Shown here: in pieces, positions 61,114-64,000 of the stretch | Layout: every line of letters starts with the position of its first letter | How positions within the stretch are numbered: position 1 is the first letter of the stretch | Source of the DNA: an uncultured Lachnospiraceae bacterium | GTDB taxonomy: Bacteria; Bacillota; Clostridia; Lachnospirales; Lachnospiraceae | Direction of reading: 5' to 3' | Assembly (NCBI GenBank): GCA_905233695.1 | Contig: CAJODN010000003.1 | Location: 1,542-65,541 of the forward strand | DNA: 64,000 bases | The notes under the pieces: generated by a model | Databases searched by the model: none | What the model saw: the letters and a program-made list of their open reading frames with translations, nothing else | Told to the model about the DNA's origin: nothing | Translations under genes and position numbers: made by a program

Positions 61114-62970
61114 ATGTTTAACAAATACAGAGAAAAAGACAGATATGCCTTTTTACTTGGCGTTCTCTTAGGTCTGGTTGTTTTTATAATTATTTACGGA
61201 ATAAATGTCATTAATCCATGTAATGTGACATGGCTTCTTCACTCGGACGATATCGAGGGAAGTATCGATCTTACACAGCATTATATGGGATGGGTGTACT
61301 ATAGGGATACACCTTGGACATTTCCGATAGGTCTTACAGAAGGTCTGTATATTAAGCCGGTGTCTGTTGTGTACACCGACTCAATCCCTCTATTTGCTGT
61401 ATTCTTTAAGCTTTTCTCGGGGATTCTTCCGACATCTTTTCAATACATGGGAATATTCGGTCTATGTTGTTATGCGCTTATGGGTGGCTTCGGAGCCCTT
61501 GTTACGAGGCGCTTTTCTTCGAATGTTATTGTAAATGTTATATCGGCGCTTTTCTTCGTATTATCGCCTGTACTTCTTAACAGGATGTATCTTCATACCG
61601 CCCTCGCCGCACATTTTCTGATTGTAGCGGGAATTGTTGTATGGCTTTACAGAGACAGGATGAAGCGTGGGAAAGCTCTTTTGTCGTGGACTGTTCTTTT
61701 GGCATGCGGAACCCTTATTAATCCGTATTTTACGCCGTTTTTATACGGAATTCTTCTCTGTGCCGTTCTTCAGGATTTAATAAGCGGAGGGAAAGTCAAG
61801 CATTGTATAGTGGATATAGTCCTTCCTCTTGCAGTAACCATTTTTGCCGCATGGATTATCGGTATGTTCTACGGTGATACCAATCCCGGTGGAAGTGGAG
61901 GGCTGGCAATTCACTCATTTAATATGGACGCCTTAGTTAATCCTGTAACTTATGCATCCGATTTCGGTCATTTTACATACGGCTACAGGGAGATTACATA
62001 TTCTTCGATAATCGATGGCTTTTCTCTTGCTGACCCGCGTCAGAACGAGGGCTTTGCTTATCTGGGACTTGGAATGATATTCCTTTCGATTATTTCCATA
62101 GTAATATTAATAGCGTATGTCATAAGACGGAGAAGGATAGTTAAGAGAAATATAAGGCTCGGTAAGTACGGGTACGCAGACAGACCTCTCAGTAAGATGG
62201 GCAGAAGAAAAGTAATCTCATATGTAATTGCACTTTCGGTCTATCTTGTCGTGTTTACCTTTCTGGCATTAAGTCCAACCTGGACTATCGGCGAAACAGA
62301 GCTTTTCAGTATTCCATACCCGGATATAATATGGGATACCCTCAGCATATACAGATCATCGGGAAGATTCATATGGCCAACCTATTATATGATTATGAGT
62401 CTCTCTCTTATTATTCCGAGTTATATATTTGTTCATAAGAAGAATAATACGTATGCAGAGAGTCTGTTTCCTCACGAAAATGTGTTTATGAAGGAGCGGA
62501 TAACGGTAATCTTCATTATGGCACTGTGTCTTCTTGTTCAGATTATCGATTTATCATCTGCAATTATGCAGAAGAGGTATGATTTCCACAAGGATACGGA
62601 ATATGTATCAGACCTTCAATCATTGGCTTGGGAGGAAATTGCGGGAAGCTGCGATACAATTGTAACCTGTCCCCCCAGTAGGGATCTATACATGGACAAT
62701 CTTAGTGCAATGTCCTTCGAGATATATGCCAAGGAGCACGATATGTCCATGAATATAACGTATCTCAGCAGGAATCTCTCGAAATATGCGGATCGTAATA
62801 CCTACGAGGAATTCTGTAATAGAGGTGAAGGAATTACATATCCCAATCATATGTATCTTTTCTTAAGGGCGGATGAAGAGGATCTGCCGGACGGTGACAG
62901 ATTCAATCTTAATTATTATTATATAGACGGCTATATTGTCGGACTCGACAAGGGAGTTAATATATACTGA
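61114..62970 (+). CDS. Polytopic membrane protein (DUF6311-like)
   Basis: Many TM helices; GGFGALVTRRF, LNRMYLHTALAAHFLI. Confidence 0.7.
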   Translation: MFNKYREKDRYAFLLGVLLGLVVFIIIYGINVINPCNVTWLLHSDDIEGSIDLTQHYMGWVYYRDTPWTFPIGLTEGLYIKPVSVVYTDSIPLFAVFFKLFSGILPTSFQYMGIFGLCCYALMGGFGALVTRRFSSNVIVNVISALFFVLSPVLLNRMYLHTALAAHFLIVAGIVVWLYRDRMKRGKALLSWTVLLACGTLINPYFTPFLYGILLCAVLQDLISGGKVKHCIVDIVLPLAVTIFAAWIIGMFYGDTNPGGSGGLAIHSFNMDALVNPVTYASDFGHFTYGYREITYSSIIDGFSLADPRQNEGFAYLGLGMIFLSIISIVILIAYVIRRRRIVKRNIRLGKYGYADRPLSKMGRRKVISYVIALSVYLVVFTFLALSPTWTIGETELFSIPYPDIIWDTLSIYRSSGRFIWPTYYMIMSLSLIIPSYIFVHKKNNTYAESLFPHENVFMKERITVIFIMALCLLVQIIDLSSAIMQKRYDFHKDTEYVSDLQSLAWEEIAGSCDTIVTCPPSRDLYMDNLSAMSFEIYAKEHDMSMNITYLSRNLSKYADRNTYEEFCNRGEGITYPNHMYLFLRADEEDLPDGDRFNLNYYYIDGYIVGLDKGVNIY

Positions 62971-62986
62971 TTAACAGAGGTGAAGC

Positions 62987-63994
62987 GTGAATAAAGAAGG
63001 CAAAATTGAGTTATACAGATTCTTGGCATGTCTTTTCATTATGATGGGGCACTATTTGTATTATGTGTTACCGAATCTGGAATTACCCTTTGTTGTATCG
63101 TATCAGTTTGTTGAGTTTTTCTTTATGGTAACGGGGTACTTTACGGCAAGGCATTTTGATCTAAAGTGGCAGGAAGGAAGCGGTGCCAAGGAAGTCTTAA
63201 AATATCATTTTAAGAAATTCTTAAGATTCATGCCCTATACGATTCCGGCGATTATAGGTGTCTACGCCGTAGAAAGCTACACTTTTATCTTGGCGGATAA
63301 TATTCAGGGATTATGGGATAATCTTAAGGATATTGTACTTGAGGTACTGTTCTTATCAGTATTCAGACCGTCGGGAGCCCATCTTTTCGTAATGTGGTTT
63401 TTGTCCGCAATGTTTATTACGCTTCCCGTTCTTATCGCATTCTGCTTCCTGAAGAGAAAGTGGGTTAAGATAATACCCGGCACGATTCTTCCGGTCATAT
63501 ACTATGTGTTGACTCCCGATTATACCTCACAAAATCCCGTTAATCAGCTTCTAAGAGCATTTATGGGAATGCTCTTGGGTGCAACGATTTACTATCTGTC
63601 TTGTTACATAAAGGAACTAAATGTACCGAAGGCCGTAGAATGGATATGTACGATTTTGTTTACGGTAGCGTATATCGCACCGATTATCATCTGTTATAGG
63701 AACATGTTCTTAAGCTATGAATATATAATTTGCTTTGTTGTGTGGATGATGATACTGATGTCGGACTTAACGGTGATGAAGCCCTGGCACAGCAGAATAA
63801 TGGGGTATCTCGGAGATATCAGTATGCCTGTTTTTATGTGGCATATCGCCGTGTTTAAGTTTGTAAGTGTATTTAATGTACTAAGCGACAACGAGATATT
63901 AAGAATAACGGTAAGTTTTGCCATGGTCTTTTTCATATGCATTATCAATATGGCGATAGTAAAGCTCTGTAAAAAATATATTAAAAAGACGTAA
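62987..63994 (+). CDS. Acyltransferase family 3 membrane protein
   Basis: KEGKIELYRFLACLFIMMGHY; VEFFFMVTGYFTARHF. Confidence 0.88.
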   Translation: MNKEGKIELYRFLACLFIMMGHYLYYVLPNLELPFVVSYQFVEFFFMVTGYFTARHFDLKWQEGSGAKEVLKYHFKKFLRFMPYTIPAIIGVYAVESYTFILADNIQGLWDNLKDIVLEVLFLSVFRPSGAHLFVMWFLSAMFITLPVLIAFCFLKRKWVKIIPGTILPVIYYVLTPDYTSQNPVNQLLRAFMGMLLGATIYYLSCYIKELNVPKAVEWICTILFTVAYIAPIIICYRNMFLSYEYIICFVVWMMILMSDLTVMKPWHSRIMGYLGDISMPVFMWHIAVFKFVSVFNVLSDNEILRITVSFAMVFFICIINMAIVKLCKKYIKKT

Positions 63995-64000
63995 AAATTC

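Overview
This window is a low-GC Firmicutes chromosome segment centred on the replication origin; gene order and content suggest Clostridia, probably Lachnospiraceae (inference). recF, a yaaA-like S4 gene, dnaN and dnaA run leftward. An AT-rich oriC with a DnaA-box cluster lies at about 4.2-4.7 kb. rpmH-rnpA-yidD-yidC-jag-mnmE-mnmG-rsmG and two exact parS sites, parA and parB run rightward. Then come DUF4446 and DUF3881-like genes, tRNA-Arg(CCT), a repeat-rich membrane protein, tRNA-Lys(CTT), trmB, a D,D-carboxypeptidase, an AbiEi-like pair, the decarboxylase/kinase/yaaR/holB/ricT/rsmI cluster, rpsF-ssb-rpsR, a sirtuin, three tandem paralogous membrane proteins, galK, gdpP-rplI-dnaB, a ferredoxin, a DASS transporter, mecA, a kinase/ParA-like pair, a GH18 protein, a Sua5 fusion, a complete F-type ATP synthase operon with a Na+-type c-subunit signature, and large membrane proteins. 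No CRISPR array, IS element or prophage was seen. The items I rate most worth following up are: (1) two diverged copies of one long structured intergenic element bracketing parA-parB-DUF4446; (2) a promoter followed at once by a roughly 130-nt multi-hairpin galK leader; (3) a Sua5-LMW phosphatase fusion whose phosphatase domain has lost both catalytic residues; (4) a frame-disrupted trmN6/yabB-like gene; (5) a kinase/degenerate-ParA two-gene module with an odd translation start; (6) an AbiEi-like gene paired with a partner lacking recognisable nucleotidyltransferase motifs; (7) two genes with identical leaderless promoter architecture; (8) RsmG with a zinc-ribbon extension; (9) a protein with three FliM-like [10 protein letters not shown] motifs. 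All family names are from reading the sequence; no database search was run.
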